DNA from: Pontederia crassipes
Lineage: Eukaryota; Streptophyta; Magnoliopsida; Commelinales; Pontederiaceae
Assembly (NCBI GenBank): GCA_030549335.1
Contig: CM060196.1
Span: 11,981,501 to 12,045,500, forward strand
Length of the DNA stretch: 64,000 nt
Reading direction: 5' to 3'
The position numbers were made by a program, and so were the translations under genes. Under the pieces are notes generated by a model. That model was given only the letters and a program-made list of their open reading frames with translations, was not told the origin of the DNA and searched no databases. Below are positions 35,567 to 48,305 of this stretch, piece by piece; position 1 is the stretch's first letter, and each line of letters starts with the position of its first letter.

Positions 35567-36419
35567 TAAATTATATCAAATGTCTTTCAATTTTTAAGTT
35601 TGCTCAACGATATTTTCCAATTTTACTTTGTAACAGTGATGTCCTTCATCTTTAAACTTATTGTATAGAATGCTCTTTCAATCAGGAATATCTAATTTTT
35701 CGGTCAGTCTACTAACGTGGCAATGCACTCTCTCTGCCACGCAGGAGAGTCATTCGACGTGACGTCGCCACATCAATAAATTAATAAAAAAATAATCATA
35801 AAAAATATTAAAAAATACTTCCCCTTCGCTATTCGCCGACGCGGACCTCCGACGAGGTCACAGAGAAGGGCGAGACCCCCCCTTTATTATTCGGAGGTGG
35901 GGGGGCCTTGCCTGCGTTGGTGAACAACAAAAGAGGGGGCCTCGCCCCCTCCCTTTGCCTGCGCTGATGAACAACAAAAAGGGGGGCCTCGCCCTCTCCC
36001 TTTGCCTGCATCGGTGAACAACAAAAGGGGGGGGGGGGGGGGGGGTCTCGCCCCCACTTCTGCAACTGGTCACAGAAGGGGGGGGGGGGGGGGGGGGGGG
36101 GGGGAGCCCCCCTCCATTGTTGTTTGTCGGCGCGGGCTCATCGGCTCTTTGTCGGTCTCCTCTCTTCCCTCCGACGAGGACGTCGAAGAAAGGGGAAGTA
36201 TTTTTTTAATATTTATTATTATTTTTTAATTTGTTGACGTGACGGTGTCACGTCGAATGACTCGCCACATCAACAGACTGATCGAAAAATCGAATATTTT
36301 CAATCGGGAGGGCATTCCATGCAATAAATTTGAAGATGAAGAGCATTATTATTATAAAGTGAAGTTAGAGGACATCGCTGAGCAAATTTGAAAGTTAGAG
36401 GACATTTGATGTAATTTTG
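35567..36419. mobile_element. Mutator-like long-TIR element nested in the Harbinger-like element
   Basis: The left arm (from GGTAAATTATATCAAATGTC) and the right arm, reversed (from CAAAATTACATCAAATGTCC), stay alignable for close to 200 bp, down to shared GTCATTCGACGTGAC. Such long arms are typical of Mutator-like elements. The interior is GC-rich, non-coding and carries a 47-bp minisatellite and long G runs. No 9-bp duplication is evident. Confidence 0.6.
35910..36104. repeat. 47-bp minisatellite with G19 and G27 runs
   Basis: Units beginning GCCTGCNTYGGTGAACAAC start at 35910, 35957 and 36004, exactly 47 bp apart. Each contains a G run that lengthens along the array: GGGGG, GGGGGG, then 19 G (36027-36045). 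A further run of 27 G (36078-36104) follows in a degenerate unit. Such runs can form G-quadruplexes and are also prone to length error in assembly. Confidence 0.8.
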
Positions 36420-36541
36420 TTTGGTGCGCATTTTCTCCTTCCCGCTGATAGAAAAAAATTACGGAGCTCAGACATCCTAATTTTTTTACCTTGGTTTCAA
36501 CCTCAAACCATGATTTTACGTTGCTCCCAAACAGGGCCTAA

Positions 36542-38271
36542 ATGCATCATACAAAATAACGAAAATATGGCACAATTTTATTTAACATTTATAGTGCAAC
36601 CAAGAAAAAATGGCATGAATGATAATAACAAATTTAAGGTTATTTTCTTAAACATCATTTTAACGATATCGATTGTAAAGTTATTGTACGGCATCCTAAA
36701 TTTTATTATAATTTATATTTATTAAAAGATTAAAATCTCCTTTTACGAACTATTCTTTTTTTTTAGGTTTAAAATAAAATATTTTAACAAGTCAATAATG
36801 TTAAAAATCCTTTTTTTAATATATTTAGTTTTTATTCTTTAATATTTTCTTATTATTATTAAATATTAAAATAGATGATAGTTCATAGAAAAGTACTTGT
36901 CTTTTTATAAATAAAAATTTAAAAATAAGAAAAATTAACAAAATCATATGAAAGGTCTAAAGTGAAAATTGCAGTAAAGTTTAGAAATGTCATACATAAG
37001 TTCGTAGTTCAAAGTTAAACATAAAAAATTATTATAGTTTAGAGAGTATTTAAAGAAATAACTCATAAATTTAAATGAGGATTAAGTTACAAGGGGCATG
37101 ATACAATGCATCAATCAACTTATTATATAGTATATAGTATATATATTAAATTTATATATAATATAATATAATTCTAAGACTCGATGACATTTTTGTAATT
37201 AGTTGTCATGTATTATTCTTTCTCCATTTACATTTATCTTTTTTTTTTGTAAAAAAAGATGATTTAATAATTACAACTTAAACTATTTTCATTTCTCTTC
37301 AATATATTCATAACTTCCTCTAAACTTCTTCCCATAATTTCTTTTAACCTCCCCCTCTTTTTGGTATTTATTATTTTTTCTGATTTTTTATATAAACATT
37401 ATATTATTTTATTCACTCTTCCATATCTTCATAACTTCCTTTGATCTTCCCATATTCTATATGACTTCCCCCCACTCTCTGACCTCCCTCCTCATATGAT
37501 GATTTTCTTATATAACCTTCCACTATCCATAATCTCTTCCCCTTAACTACTTATTATAAATGTTAACCTCCATCCATAAAACTACTTATAATGATCAACA
37601 ACTTGTGTTGGAGATTTTTCTCATCGGGTACAGGTTCGGTGCACCCTTCTCTTTGTTATGCTCCTATCTTGCATTGACTACCTCTTGATTTTGTTAGGCA
37701 TGCTCGACTCACTCTAGACCATGTTTCATAATTATCGGCATCTACACCTCTGCTCTTCTTCAAAAAAATCTTGATCTCGATGCATAAGATTTTCCTATTT
37801 GAGGAGGCTCACAATGGTGCTATTTGTGATGTTTGTGTTAAGTTTGTAACATATGAAAAAAAGTTGTAATGTTCTAAGTTTACATATTATAATTTTTAAT
37901 TACTGTCTATCCTAACACAAGTTGTAACTTTGTCCATTTTATTACTTCACCATGATCAATTGTAATCTCCATCTTCTCATCCTTTTTCCTTTATGTAACC
38001 TCTTCTCATGACCTTGTGTATGTTGCCCCATAGATAAATTAGGATAATTTTTGTAAATTCATGATCCTCTCATCCATGAGAGGAAATAGTATTGTGCATA
38101 ATGTAGTGATATTTTGCAAAGTTAATTCCATAAAGAAAATTTTCAAGTGACTATATAATTTTGTATTAAGAAGGAGAGTGCCAAACGAGATACTACATGC
38201 ATTTTTTATTTAAAAATTATCTTTCATTCATCAAAGACACATATCTCAATTTTATTTATTTTTCTTTCTTG

Positions 38272-38273
<2 letters not shown>
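36542..38273. other. AT-rich intergenic DNA, no gene seen
   Basis: AT-rich sequence with pyrimidine-rich stretches near 37200-37550. A patch of more balanced composition at about 37610-37860 has no recognisable coding content. Confidence 0.45.

Positions 38274-38318
<45 letters not shown>
38274..38318. repeat. (AT)n microsatellite
   Basis: About 45 bp of uninterrupted AT dinucleotides. Confidence 0.95.
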
Positions 38319-38319
<1 letters not shown>

Positions 38320-38767
38320 CCTTATATTGATAACAAAGAAGCCAATTCGACTCAATTTGTTGTCTATATTCTACTTTTTATTTCATTTCAATAAGGTGAT
38401 TTTAACATTAATACTTCCAAATTCACTTTGATGGACAATAAAACTATATTTTTTTTAACAAGTTGCATTATGATTCTACAATACACTAATCATTATTGCC
38501 TCCCAATCTTCAAGTTATGGTTATGCATGCATAATATAATTTAGGTGTTCAACAATCATCAAACAATATTTTGATAGAATAAATGAAAATATAATCATGA
38601 AATGGATGAGAATGACATTTCAATTCGTTTGTTAATCATAACTATTATTCTAATCATATAAGTACATCTCAATTACTCACAAGCATGAATAGTTTCTTCA
38701 AGTTCGTGAGCAGTTGTTGTGAGTATGGACTTTTATCACACTCATTCATAGTCATAATACATATGCT

Positions 38768-38925
38768 GGATAAATTTTACTAAATATCCTCAAACTTTAT
38801 CATTTTTGTCATCAAATTTTATTCTGTAGCGAGATTGTCTTCCAACTATTAATGAACTTATTTGATGACAGAGTTAAGAAAGAAGATAAAATTTGAAAGT
38901 ATTTAGTGAAATTTATCCCTTACGT
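38768..38925. mobile_element. Small inverted-repeat MITE
   Basis: The left arm GATAAATTTTACTAAATA and the right arm, reversed, GATAAATTTCACTAAATA continue as inverted repeats into a short centre containing ATCAAAT/ATTTGATGACA. About 160 bp, no coding, no clear duplication. Confidence 0.5.
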
Positions 38926-40608
38926 GGTAGATTATAACTTGTTTGCATTATGAATGTGAAATAGCGTTTAATGATCACGAAGGAAATCCAATTCTTTTTC
39001 CTATAAATGTAAGTTCACTCATGACAATGACACAATAGGAAGATCCGTGAATCAAAACTTTATGATTTCATGATTTTGAGCTCACATAATTTGTTTTCAT
39101 CCCAAATTTTTATCTCCTCATTATCATGACTTAATAAAAAAAAGTTCATTTGATAAAAAAAAATGAATATATGTACCAAAAGATTGATCGTTGCAAGCGT
39201 GGAAAAAATAAAGGATAACAATTTTACATGGATAACATAATTAAAAAAATCCAAACATCATACGAGCCACGTTTGGATCAAAAGAAAAATTATCAGAAAT
39301 AAGCTTCTTATAATCTAGCTTTCAGTACATGTTCGGATAAAATTATAAGAATAAAGTGATCATTTTTATTTTGTTCTCACGGCCAAGATTTTGACCATAG
39401 TAGCTGATTCTCACACGCGTTACAACACTTGATAAAAAAAAGCATATTATTTTTATGCTTCTCAATTCAAGAATGCAATCAAGGGATGAGAGAGGTCAAG
39501 AAAGTACATATTTTTAAAATTTAAATTTAAAACACATTTTTTAGTCTTCTTTTGTCTTTCTTTTTTATTTGAAATAGTGCCATATCCTTGATCCCCTTCT
39601 TATGTACATTTTGCAGGACAATCATCATGAAGAAAATAATGATATTCTTAAATATTCCAAGATCTTTTTGGTGGAGAAAATAAAAAATAGAAAGGGAGGT
39701 GGAGTACAGTTTGACGACTAGATTGGAAGAAAATGCAAGAAGAATTAGACTAGATTTTTAAGTTTTATAAGTATATCGTGGCAAGATTTCCTATAACTTA
39801 TTATGGAGAAGACGAGGAAACAATGTCAAATAGGATAATTATAACAAAATTAGTACGGAGATACATATACGAATTATGTATATATATAATATAATATACT
39901 CGTAACTTTTATGATAGAATTCGTGTTTTATTAAAAAAAGACAATAATAAATGCCCCATTTTATGAAAAGTACTTCGAAGTCAATAAAATTCCATTTTTT
40001 AAAAAAAACAAGATAAAGTTTTACGAGAGTGACCAATATGTAATAAAAAGTAAAATCTCCATCCATCCGGATAAATCCGTGAGTAAATGTTACATTTTTT
40101 GCCGGGAGTAAAAAAAATGTTTTTGGAAGGTTATCTGCTTTGGATTCCAATGATGACAAAAACAGGACATAATAGAAACAATTCAATGCGTGCCAAATTC
40201 CAAGCCATGGCATTTGTTCCAATTGAAGCCATGTCGCCTTGTACACTAGTAGATGCATTACCAATACTACCAATTTTTATTATTTAAAATTTTAACACTT
40301 TTTATTCTATGAAATAATTAAAATTAGCCATAAATCTTAGCAGTTTATGCCACATGGAATTATATATTTGAAATAATAAGTAATTTTTAACGAGACATTC
40401 TATATACACTATATTAAGTTCAAATATATTTTTCCCATTAAAACTCATCAGTTTCTAATATTATTAACATTTGCTTAATCCGATGTTAGCAGGCGCACCA
40501 TAAAAAATAAATCCTGTGATGATTTTGGATTTTTAACATGGGACAATCCTGCTAATTAATTGTACCAACTAATTATATTTTAAATACCATTTGTACTCGG
40601 TCAATATA
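38926..40608. other. AT-rich intergenic DNA, no gene seen
   Basis: No supportable coding frame or RNA gene. Open stretches are low-complexity Phe/Ile/Tyr/Leu readings expected from AT-rich DNA. Confidence 0.45.
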
Positions 40609-41127
40609 AGGGGGTGTAAGAAAAAACTTATGCCATCTGAAAAACCTAACAAACCAAAAAAATCGATCCAAAAACTCTTTAAATTTTCACTATGATTAGG
40701 ACTCCTAGTCAAAAAAATTCGGATGGGCTCGCCCGAACCAAATATATTTTATAAAAATATTATAATTAAAATGTTATCTCAACTTTCTTTATTAAATTAA
40801 GTATGTTGTTGACTTATTATGTTATAGTTAAACTTGAATATCATCAAGTTATTAATCCATTTTAATAAATTTTGTATAAAATTGGTTATAATATTTTAAA
40901 TTATAATGTGATAGTTTAGTTTTTTTATGAACATAGAGTTAAATATTAATTTTGTAAACATAGTTTGTGATGTATTTAATATCTATTTAAAAAAATATTA
41001 TTTTAAGTAGGTACTTGATCCAAAGTTGATTTTTTTCTTTGAAAATTTTTTTACGGTGGTCTTTTATGTTCTAAAAAACTCAAAATTTAAAAAACGTAAA
41101 AATCATCCAACCCAACCACTTTCCCCT
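40609..41127. mobile_element. TIR element of the AGGTGTGTAAG family, copy 2 (hAT-like)
   Basis: Left end AGGGGGTGTAAGAAAAAAC and right end, reversed, AGGGGAAAGTGGTTGGG. Both ends align with those of 23344-24582. AT-rich, non-coding, no target duplication found. Confidence 0.4.
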
Positions 41128-42948
41128 TTATTACAAACTCAATTTTAGCATTTATGTTTTAAATGCCGCCATCTCGATTAGTCCAATTTAACCCGATACC
41201 ATCGATTCTACATCAGTTATAACAATAAGATTAAAATTGCCACTATGACTACTATTAGTTTTAGTATATTATTTCCAATGATTTAATTTACTCGCAGAAA
41301 TAATTAAACTATATATCTTACTCAAGTAAAAAAATATATCATTTAACATTTGAACTAACTTTCGTTGGTGGGGATTGTTTTGTCATATAAAATCTTATAT
41401 CCTAAATAAAATTCGAAAATTTCATCTATCCGATAAAAAATGTTGACTTCTTACAATAAATATTTTATTAATTTATGTACCTCACATTTATTTAATGCGA
41501 GTTTGTTGCATCCAATAAAAGTCGTTATTAATAAAGTTGTAATTGATGGAGGATTACAATAATCGATTAATAAGTTTTGATAAAAATGACCTTAATTATC
41601 AAACTTAATTATATATATATATATAATTTAACTAGTTCCAACGTCACAATTTCAATGTTTTATTTAAAAATAAAAATATTTACAGTGAAGTTAAAATTCA
41701 AGAGATTGTCATTAAGATATTTTTTATGTAAATTACTTATATATTGATAAAGGCACCCGAAACATCATCGTACAATAAGCCAAGGAGCGTCAAGAGCGAA
41801 TTTTCCTTCCAAAAAAGGTCAAAAGATGAATTCCGACCGAGATTAATTAGAAAATTTGTAATAGAGTTGGCTTCTCTATAATAATGGGTACATTTGAAAA
41901 AAATATGAAAGATGCAATTATTTGCTTTATTTCGTCAATGAGATTTCATAAGTTCTATTTTGATTATTGATGATCTAAACCAGTTTGAGAGAGTTCAGAC
42001 ATATTTTTAGCCTTCCTAGAAGGCTTCAGTGTGAATCATCGAGTAAGCATGAAAATTTAAAACACATGCAAAAAGTAAATGTCCATTAGAAGATCGAATA
42101 GTATATGAGGGGCTTCGAAAGAGTAGAGATATTTAAAACATTTTTAACTATCGCATGTTATATCATAATTATGCTTGACCCTTTGGAAAATTAACAATGT
42201 GCACCATATTCCTTGGTCACTATTGTGTGGAAGTCTTTTGCAAATTTCAATTCAAAATACCTTTTTGAACCTGAAAAGAAAAAGAAGGACAGATAAAACA
42301 ATAAAGAAACATAGCTGAAAATGGAAGCTAAAATGTTTTATTTTAAGATGCCTTGTGGTCACTGCACACAACTTACTTCCTCAAATTTAGGGATCTTATG
42401 GATCAATTTTCTCCGGTGGTCCGTGCCAAAACATGTGATGAGCTTGGTCGCGTCCTCTTTATTAGAATAATAAATAAAAATATTATTATTGTTGTTATTA
42501 TTAAATATTCTTTTGGTTTTACGTCATAATCTAGTAATTCTCTTTTTCGTCAACTCTTTCTTTTGATAAATATTATTATTTTTCGAAGTGAAAAAAGTGT
42601 AGAGATTTTGAAAAGAAGAAAAAGATGTTGGATTTTCTACCAAATCATTATATGTGCTTTGTTATCCTTTTAAAAATCATGAACTAGGAATGATAAGGCA
42701 ATCTCAAGATGATCCACACACAATAGATATGAACCTAATGATGAGCATCCCCATGCGCTCTTTCTCTCTCCTATTTTCTCTCTCCGTCTCTCTCGCAAAC
42801 ATTTTTGCAAGCAGACACCGAAGCTGATATGATGAACAAAAATTTCAAAAACTTCTTCTTGCGCTGCATTGCCCCCCTTTGATCCTTCATTTCTCTCTCC
42901 TCCCCCCTACTGCTGCTCCTGAGCTATCCCAGTCTTTGTCTCGTCCTC
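41128..42948. other. AT-rich intergenic DNA upstream of the MAKR2-like gene
   Basis: No gene seen. From about 42760 it becomes rich in TCTCTC tracts that lead into the promoter of the MAKR2-like gene. Confidence 0.45.
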
Positions 42949-43008
42949 TCTTCCTCTCTCTCTCTCTCTCCCTGTCACACACACACTCTCCCTCTCCAGA
43001 TATAAAAG
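42949..43008 (+). promoter_or_regulatory. Core promoter of the MAKR2-like gene
   Basis: A TATAAAAG box at 43001-43008, 315 bp before the ATG, preceded by a CT-repeat (GAGA-type) tract and a short CA run. A start near 43035 would give a CT-rich leader of about 290 bases. Confidence 0.65.
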
Positions 43009-43322
43009 GCTTTTTGTTTCCTTCGCCACTGCCACCACCCACTACCCTCTTCTCCTCTCTGCTCCCCACCTCACCCCACCATTAACTCTCCCCCCTCTTA
43101 TCTCTCTTCTGTCTCTCTCTCTGTCCTTTTTACCTCCAAATCCTCCAATATTTTCTCTCACCTTCTCTTCTTCTTCCGCTTTGTTCGCTTCCTCCCTCCT
43201 CAAAAGGTGAAAAAAAAGACAGTAAAAAGCGGTAAAGAGTGCTTACTCGTGGTACTATTACCAGGAGTACCAGGTCCAGCAGTATACAAAGAGCTCCATC
43301 TCTCTCTCTGGCTCTCCCAACC

Positions 43323-44819
43323 ATGGAATCCTTCAGCCTGCTCAAGTATTGGCGCGGCGGTGGAGGTGCCGCGGCAGCCGCCGCAATGCGCTCCAACGCC
43401 TCCACCCCCGCCTCCACCGCCACCACCATCGCCACCTCCGTCCTCCGCTCGGCCTCCGAGACAGACGAGGACGACCTCTGCAGCGACGTCGACGACGACG
43501 AGGGGCCCTTCTTCGACCTCGAGTTCGCCGCCGTCCACGATGACGGCGTCGAGGCGAAGGAGGACGAGGACGACGGCGGCAGCTCTGCTCGGGGGCCGGA
43601 CGAGGACGACGAGGAGCACAGGGAGTTCAACTTCGCCGTGAGCTCGGACGGGAGCGCCGAGCACGGGGCCGTGCAGTCCGAGGCGTTCTCTCCCTCCGAC
43701 GATCTCTTCTTCAAGGGGAAGTTCGTGCCTTTGGAGCCGTCTTCCATCGTCATTGCCGCCGCGGCCACGGCTGCGAACGCGTCGTCCAATCCCAAGTACC
43801 TGCCGGCCGTTTCCTTCCTCAAGTCCGCCACCAAGCTCCGGGTGTTCATGCTCGGCCTTCGCAAGCATAAAGGCCTCACATTTGAACCCCATGCCCCCGC
43901 TTCCGCCGCCGCTGCCACAACGCCGGCAACAGCCGCGACCGCGTCCCCTAAGCAGCAGCACCAGCAGCAGACGACGGGCCTCCACAACAAATTCTTCATC
44001 AAGTTCAAGGTGGAGGAGGTGCCCATCATGTCTCTCTTCACGCGCGACCACAGCTCTGGGAACTCGTCTTCTTCCGCTGCCGACGTCGCAAAGGCCGTTC
44101 CGGCACCAGCGACCAAGACGCCTCCAGGAGAGGAGGCGCCGGCCGGCGTCGACGTTGCACCCGCCACGGCGGAGGAAAAGAAGTTCGCCAAGGAGGTCGT
44201 GCAGAAATATCTAAGCAAGATCAAGCCGCTGTACGTGCGGGTTTCAAAGCGGTACGCTGAGAAGCTACGGCACGCCGGTCACCTGACAACCGGGGACGAC
44301 GCGGCCGCGACCGTAGGTCAAGGAGGAGAGGACGTGGCAGAGGTGGCGGAACCGGCGTCCGTTCCAGCCCAGCAGGTCCCGGCCCCCGCCCCCGCCGCCC
44401 CAGCTGCTGCTGCTCCGACGACGTCAGCGGCTGGGGTCGTCAAGGGACTCCCGGCGGGGCTGAGGGTGGTGCGGAAGCGCCTGGGGAAGAGCCGGTCGGC
44501 ATCGGCCGCGGTGGCGGCGGCGCCTCCGCCGGTGCCGCAGCGGAGGGACGACTCGCTCCTTCAGCAGCAGGATGGGATCCAGAGCGCCATCGCGCACTGC
44601 AAGCGATCGTTCACCGCCGCGGATAAAGGTGAGGACGAGAGAAATTAAGACTCAATCGCTGCCGGTGATCGAAGTTTACCATCACCGCATCTTCTATTTT
44701 TTTAAAAAACTAAAACATCTTATTTTTTGTTTTTTTAAATTATTGCAGGAAACGAGTCGCCATTAGTGAGATCGATGAGCGATCCCGGCGAGGGCATGAC
44801 GGAGACCGGCTGCGTTTGA
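43323..44819 (+). CDS. MAKR2: Membrane-associated kinase regulator, MAKR2-like (exons 43323-44628 and 44749-44819)
   Basis: Joining the exons gives 458 residues related to BKI1. MAKR proteins sit on the plasma membrane through basic/hydrophobic regions and modulate receptor kinases in hormone and root signalling. Conserved blocks: MESFSLLKYWRGG at the start; FFDLEF (63-68); FSPSDDLFFKGKFVPLE (122-138); KLRVFMLGLRKHK (171-183); FFIKFKVEEVPIMSLFTRD (224-242); a basic helix KYLSKIKPLYVRVSKRYAEK (295-314); GLRVVRKRLGKSRSAS (379-394); DGIQSAIAHCKRSF (417-430); tail PLVRSMSDPGEGMTETGCV. Acidic and Ala/Pro-rich linkers separate them. An in-frame ATG exists 84 bp upstream, but the family start is the ATG at 43323 with ACCATGG context. 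The intron uses AAAG|GTGAGG and TTGCAG|GAAA. Coding DNA is strongly GC-rich. MAKR2 rather than a close paralogue is a best guess. Confidence 0.88.
44629..44748 (+). other. Intron of the MAKR2-like gene
   Basis: 120 bp, GT...AG, T-rich before the acceptor. If retained, translation adds GEDERN and stops, losing the conserved C-terminal tail. Confidence 0.8.
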
Positions 44820-44831
44820 TCCTGTCCGTCC

Positions 44832-44837
44832 AATAAA
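44832..44837 (+). terminator. Polyadenylation signal of the MAKR2-like gene
   Basis: AATAAA 12 bp after the stop codon, followed by a T-rich stretch. A short 3' end is possible; T-rich sequence farther downstream could also be used. Confidence 0.4.
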
Positions 44838-46454
44838 ATGCTTAGAAAAAAGGAGCAATTTAGGTTGTTAAATTATATGTTTAGTTCATGTTTTCTAATA
44901 TTTTTCTCTATTTTTCCCCCTTAATGTTGTGACCTGCAGCATATGTAATGTATGTAATGTATGTACGTATGTACATTGAGGCGGTGGCAGTAACTTTGTG
45001 TGAGTTCTTCTACTTTGTTGGAGTAAATAGTGGCAGTCATCTCTGATGTGATCTTTCTTCACAGACTTGAGTGAGGTGAAATGGCGACCGTGAAAGAGCC
45101 GAGGGAACTTTCTCTCTCATTATTCTTTTTAGTTCTTGCATGAGAGAGGGGTAGGAAGGGTGGAGGGTACGTGAAGTCAGAGGGATGTGAAAGATTCCTT
45201 CTCTCTCCTCTCCCTGTTCTTCCTCTCCCATGGGCATCGGGAAAGCTGCTGCCGTTGAGAACTTTGTTCTTCTCAATCTCCTAGTAATACATTGTTCATT
45301 GATGGCTACAGCCTTGCTGTTGCAGGTGGGAGGCTTTTCAGCTCCTGCATGCCATTGCAGGGCTATGATGCTGCGCTCTGCCACTTCCAGCATCTTTAGC
45401 TTGTGTTCTTCTTTTTAGCTCTTCGACATGTGTGCTTGTAGCGTGTGTGTGTCAGTGTGTGGGAGAGAGAGAGAGGGGCAAGGCAAGGCGATCTGGTTTC
45501 GTCAGGTACCTTAAAATAAGCTAGTCTTTTTTAGGGACCCGGGCGCAAGAGGCACAGCAGCAGGCAGCGTTCCTAAGACCACTCCCTAAAGTCACAGGTG
45601 AAAAAGCTAATGACAAAAGTCAGTGGAAGAAAGGGGAAAAGTTCGAACATATATTGAAAGAAGAATTGGCGAGATAAAGCCCTTTCTTCTCTCTTCCCAT
45701 CTCAACTTTTTCTTGCTACATAGCTCAAAGTCCAAACTCCAAACCTGTTGACGCCTAATTGCCTGTTCATCTAACTTCTTAGCACTTGGTTGGTTGGTTG
45801 CAGTCGACATGCGTTTTCTCTCTCCTTGCAGATGCTTAAATGATGCGTATGCTCTGTATGCTGATGCAAATTGTTTGCATGTTTGGTGCCACGGGCCTGC
45901 ACGAGCTGCAGAGGAAGCATATGCTGCAGGGCAGGCACTGATCACTGATCAGGGGCCAAATAAAAATAAAAATGGGTTCCTTGTCTGCAGCTACTGCTGT
46001 CTGGGTTGAATTTGAAAGAAGAAAAAAAAAAGTAGAGGAGGAATCCGATGCTCGATGCGGGTTTTCACTCGATTCACTGATCCCCACGTGAATGCATCCA
46101 GCAAATACAAACGCATCTGACATCCATGTTTCGTTGTTCTGCGAGGGCCTCTGCATTTTTTGCTGCACTTTCAAGTAGAATACAGGACTCCATCATTGTC
46201 TTAAATGGCCTCTGTAACTGTGAATCAAGTCTAACTTAAAGGGGAGCTCTGAAGATCTTGTGATCGTTATTGGCACATTTTTGTTTCAGTAATTGATGAT
46301 TTTGTCGTTCAGCTTTTTGATACTATACTCCTGATTCAAATTAAGCACAGAGTGACAAATATCTTTGATCCATCAGCTAATAGAGGGGAGGCAAGGTTCA
46401 TTCTGTAATATATGTTGTTCACCTTGGACTACATATGTAGATCACCTGGGCAAC

Positions 46455-46456
<2 letters not shown>
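44838..46456. other. 3' flank of the MAKR2-like gene, no further gene seen
   Basis: Balanced composition but no recognisable protein. It contains a perfect inverted repeat ATGCAAA-TTG-TTTGCAT near 45863-45879. Open stretches on both strands are short and unlike known families. Confidence 0.4.
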
Positions 46457-46504
<48 letters not shown>

Positions 46505-46536
46505 GTGGGAGAGTTGTGGGAGAGTTGTGGGAATGG
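46457..46536. repeat. (AG)n microsatellite followed by a 12-bp tandem repeat
   Basis: About 46 bp of AG repeats run into three tandem copies of GAGTTGTGGGAG-type units, probably grown from the same slippage-prone tract. Confidence 0.9.
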
Positions 46537-48296
46537 AAGTAGAGGTGGGGCATCATTTTAAATCCAATTCAAACCTTGTTGATGGAACCATCTAACATGG
46601 GGAATAGTTTGGTGCATGGAGACAGTGATGCTTCTTATGGTCCATATTTAATAAAGAAGCTTGCAATTTTGTCAGATTTGCATTTGAAATATTTTTTTTC
46701 CTACTACTTGAGTTTTTGTGTAGTGTATGGAGAAGTTGTCATTGGGATATTGCTAACAATTTTGGTAGTAGTGTTGGACCTGGGAAGTTCTATTGGTCTT
46801 ATTATCTTATGAGATAATGAGAGTCTCTCATTTGACTTGGCAAAAATGAGAAAAAGGGACCAAGGCAACAATGAATGCTCATGAAGCCCCTCCTCTTCAC
46901 ATGCTAGGCATGTGTGTGCTCAAGAATAGTAATCAATATTTAAAATAAGGATTAGGTATTGATATAAAGATGTGCCATGGAATTTTATTTTTTCCATTAA
47001 ATTTTTAATTGTGGTTGTGCTGTCACACGTGTATAGTTTCATATATGGATTGATTCACTTTGTTTTTGGTTTGCCACTTCACAGAAGGAATGTTAATTAT
47101 TTGATTCAAGTGACGCTAAAAATTATGCGCACTATTCATAGAATTAATAGAATTAATATCAATCAATCATCGAGGTCTTATATCTCGGATTATAACATTG
47201 AAATTAAGATTCAATGGTTAGAATTAAGCGTCTTTTTTTCCATTTTTCCATTTCAGCATATGAAAGTTTTAATTATTAGCCTACTTTTTTTTATAATCCC
47301 ACAACTAACTATGATGAATAAAATTTTTGTGGAGGATATTTTACGAATTTTATTTAAGTAAAAATAAAATCGTTGATGTTGTCTTTCTAAAGGATTTAAA
47401 TTTTTAGAAATATTAGTTAACACATCCACGATTGAGAATGTAAAAAAAAAAATATTTTTTTCATCTCAATTTCAGCATATCATCTAACTCTTGCGTCCTA
47501 ATGGTTGTTGGAATTAATCATGAGTTGAAATTTTTAAGCCTATGATATTTGTGTTTACTTGGATCAACATTTTTAAGCCTCCAATAGAAAGAAAGAAAGC
47601 TAGAATAATAACTGAAATGAAAATACAAATAGCAGCTAAATATAATTGTCATATAAATTTTCCAAATTACAGCTCACGTCCTGACAAATTAAATAACCAT
47701 AGAAATATGGATAGCACATATGCATAAATTACTTCATGCTATTTTTTTATTTTTATTTTTCCAAATTTCAACATGGAGAGAGTAAGAAAATACCAATAGT
47801 TATGAGTGATACAAAGAGTATTCTTTTCCGGTCGACACTCATCGTTATCCAGGATTAGTAGCATATGATTAATTTAATTCTTATCAAAGTAATAACAGAC
47901 TACTATCACCAAACAGTATTTTTTTGAATTTGAAATTATGCTTATGTGAATTATCATTGAGAGTTTATTATAGTCAGACGTATATTTCGTAACGAAATAA
48001 ATTAGGTTATGTAATGATCTTTTTGAAATAATATAGTGATGGCAGAAAAAAAAAACTCCAAATGATTATTTGATATTTGTGCAGTCATTAATATGAGTGT
48101 CATTAAGGTTTTAATACTTAAACCTTTGAACTCGTGGAAAATATTATTCATCTTTCTCTATATGTATACCTTATTAAAGTGGGTGTTCCTTTCAAGGTAA
48201 TGAATCAAGCGTTCGATTTAGAAAATAAAACATGATGGTGTCCTTGACATCACTCCTCTAATTCTTATTGTGATTCTAAACTCACGATTTTACTCT
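46537..48296. other. AT-rich intergenic DNA, no gene seen
   Basis: Open stretches such as 46972-47361 are low-complexity hydrophobic readings without family resemblance. Confidence 0.45.
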
Positions 48297-48305
48297 TTAT
48301 TTTAT

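Larger units (their letters stand above)
35385..36538. mobile_element. PIF/Harbinger-like TIR element
   Basis: Ends GGGCTTGTTTGGGTAA and, reversed, GGCCCTGTTTGGGAGC, flanked on both sides by the 3-bp duplication TAA (35382-35384 and 36539-36541). No transposase of its own. Most of its length is a second inverted-repeat element (35567-36419) that appears to have inserted into it. Confidence 0.65.

Noticed and set aside
43130-44224. Long minus-strand frames opposite the MAKR2-like gene
   Set aside because: Antisense shadows of a GC-rich exon; the plus-strand product has clear family motifs.
45780-46010. Possible microRNA precursor near the ATGCAAA/TTTGCAT inverted repeat
   Set aside because: The stem is only 7 bp and no known plant microRNA sequence was recognised.
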